Shown here: positions 6,084 through 6,308 of the stretch, in pieces
Position numbering within the stretch: the first letter of the stretch is position 1
Layout of the letters: each line of letters starts with the position of its first letter
NCBI GenBank assembly: GCA_037384225.1
Contig: JARROD010000226.1
Span: 1-6,308 of the forward strand
From: JARROD01 sp037384225
GTDB taxonomy: Bacteria; Pseudomonadota; Gammaproteobacteria; Pseudomonadales; Cellvibrionaceae
DNA length: 6,308 nucleotides
Direction of reading: 5' to 3'
Notes under the pieces: model-generated
Databases searched by the model: none
Told to the model about the DNA's origin: nothing
The model's input: the letters and a program-made list of their open reading frames with translations, nothing else
Made by a program: the position numbers and the translations under genes

Positions 6084-6308
6084 ATGGAGAAATCCGGTTT
6101 GCTGGTTTTTAAAACTCGTATCGAGTCACGCTTAAAAGCTTGTAAAGATTTAGCGGAATTCCGGTATAGCACTTTACAGTGCATCCAGAATTTGGGTTTT
6201 TCTGACTTTGATTACCAGTTGGTTTTGGGGGAGGGGCATGTCAACATCGAATCTGACTTGAGTACGGTTCCGAACGATCTATTGGCCTGCTATGTCGACG
6301 CACAACTC
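6084..6308 (+). CDS. LuxR-family regulator, N-terminal ligand-binding domain, 3' partial
   Basis: The frame from ATG 6084 runs to the window edge, giving 75 residues. The pattern resembles the autoinducer-binding domain of LuxR-type regulators: an N-terminal helix, then LGFSDFDYQL, then STVPNDLLACYVDAQL, where the family usually has a (Y)PxxWxxxY motif. The DNA-binding helix-turn-helix would lie beyond the window. By eye, the Tyr equivalent to TraR Tyr61 is present, but the Trp57 position appears to be Leu. The frame stays open upstream to 5973, so GTG 6024 or TTG 6021 are alternative starts. ATG 6084 is preferred as the only ATG, although its ribosome site (AGAG at 6071-6074) is weak. No LuxI-type synthase is visible. 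The short visible part and the motif drift make the family call probable rather than certain. Confidence 0.65.
   Translation, partial: MEKSGLLVFKTRIESRLKACKDLAEFRYSTLQCIQNLGFSDFDYQLVLGEGHVNIESDLSTVPNDLLACYVDAQL

Overview
The window reads as a chromosomal segment of a proteobacterium, most likely a gammaproteobacterium. The reasons are a class I-type PHA synthase, a PhaB-type reductase, a LuxR-type regulator, moderately GC-rich genes (judged by eye) and a markedly AT-richer intergenic region. No genus can be named from the sequence alone.

Positions 1-4396 (+ strand) hold a tight three-gene run. It consists of a PHA synthase-family gene (phaC type, 5' end outside the window), a gene for a fused MaoC-type (R)-hydratase and phosphate acetyl/butyryltransferase, and an acetate kinase-family gene. 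The spacing is 15 bp between the first two genes, and the last two overlap by 4 bp (ATGA), so they are very probably co-transcribed. Facing them on the - strand (5171-4449) is phaB, an NADPH-type acetoacetyl-CoA reductase. The 52 bp between the convergent stops is mostly four tandem 16-bp repeats, which start inside the ackA 3' end. No intrinsic terminator is visible there.

Positions 5172-6083 are a 0.9-kb stretch without a convincing gene. It holds the phaB leader with inverted and direct repeats. It also holds a complete 101-bp MITE-like element with perfect 18-bp terminal inverted repeats beginning GTAA and an 8-bp target duplication. Further right is a rho-independent terminator hairpin on the + strand with no gene in front of it, which points to a small RNA or a leader attenuator. 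At the right edge (6084-6308) a LuxR-family regulator begins; only part of its N-terminal ligand-binding domain is present.

Working together: PhaB makes (R)-3-hydroxybutyryl-CoA from acetoacetyl-CoA, and the MaoC domain can supply (R)-3-hydroxyacyl-CoA from enoyl-CoA. The synthase polymerises these. The acyltransferase domain plus the kinase link an acyl-CoA pool to acyl-phosphate, free acid and ATP. This suggests a carbon and energy overflow module around polyhydroxyalkanoate. No thiolase (phaA), phasin, depolymerase or LuxI-type synthase lies in the window. The most distinctive observations are the MITE, the hydratase-acyltransferase fusion coupled to a kinase, and the 16-bp repeats that rewrite the ackA stop region.
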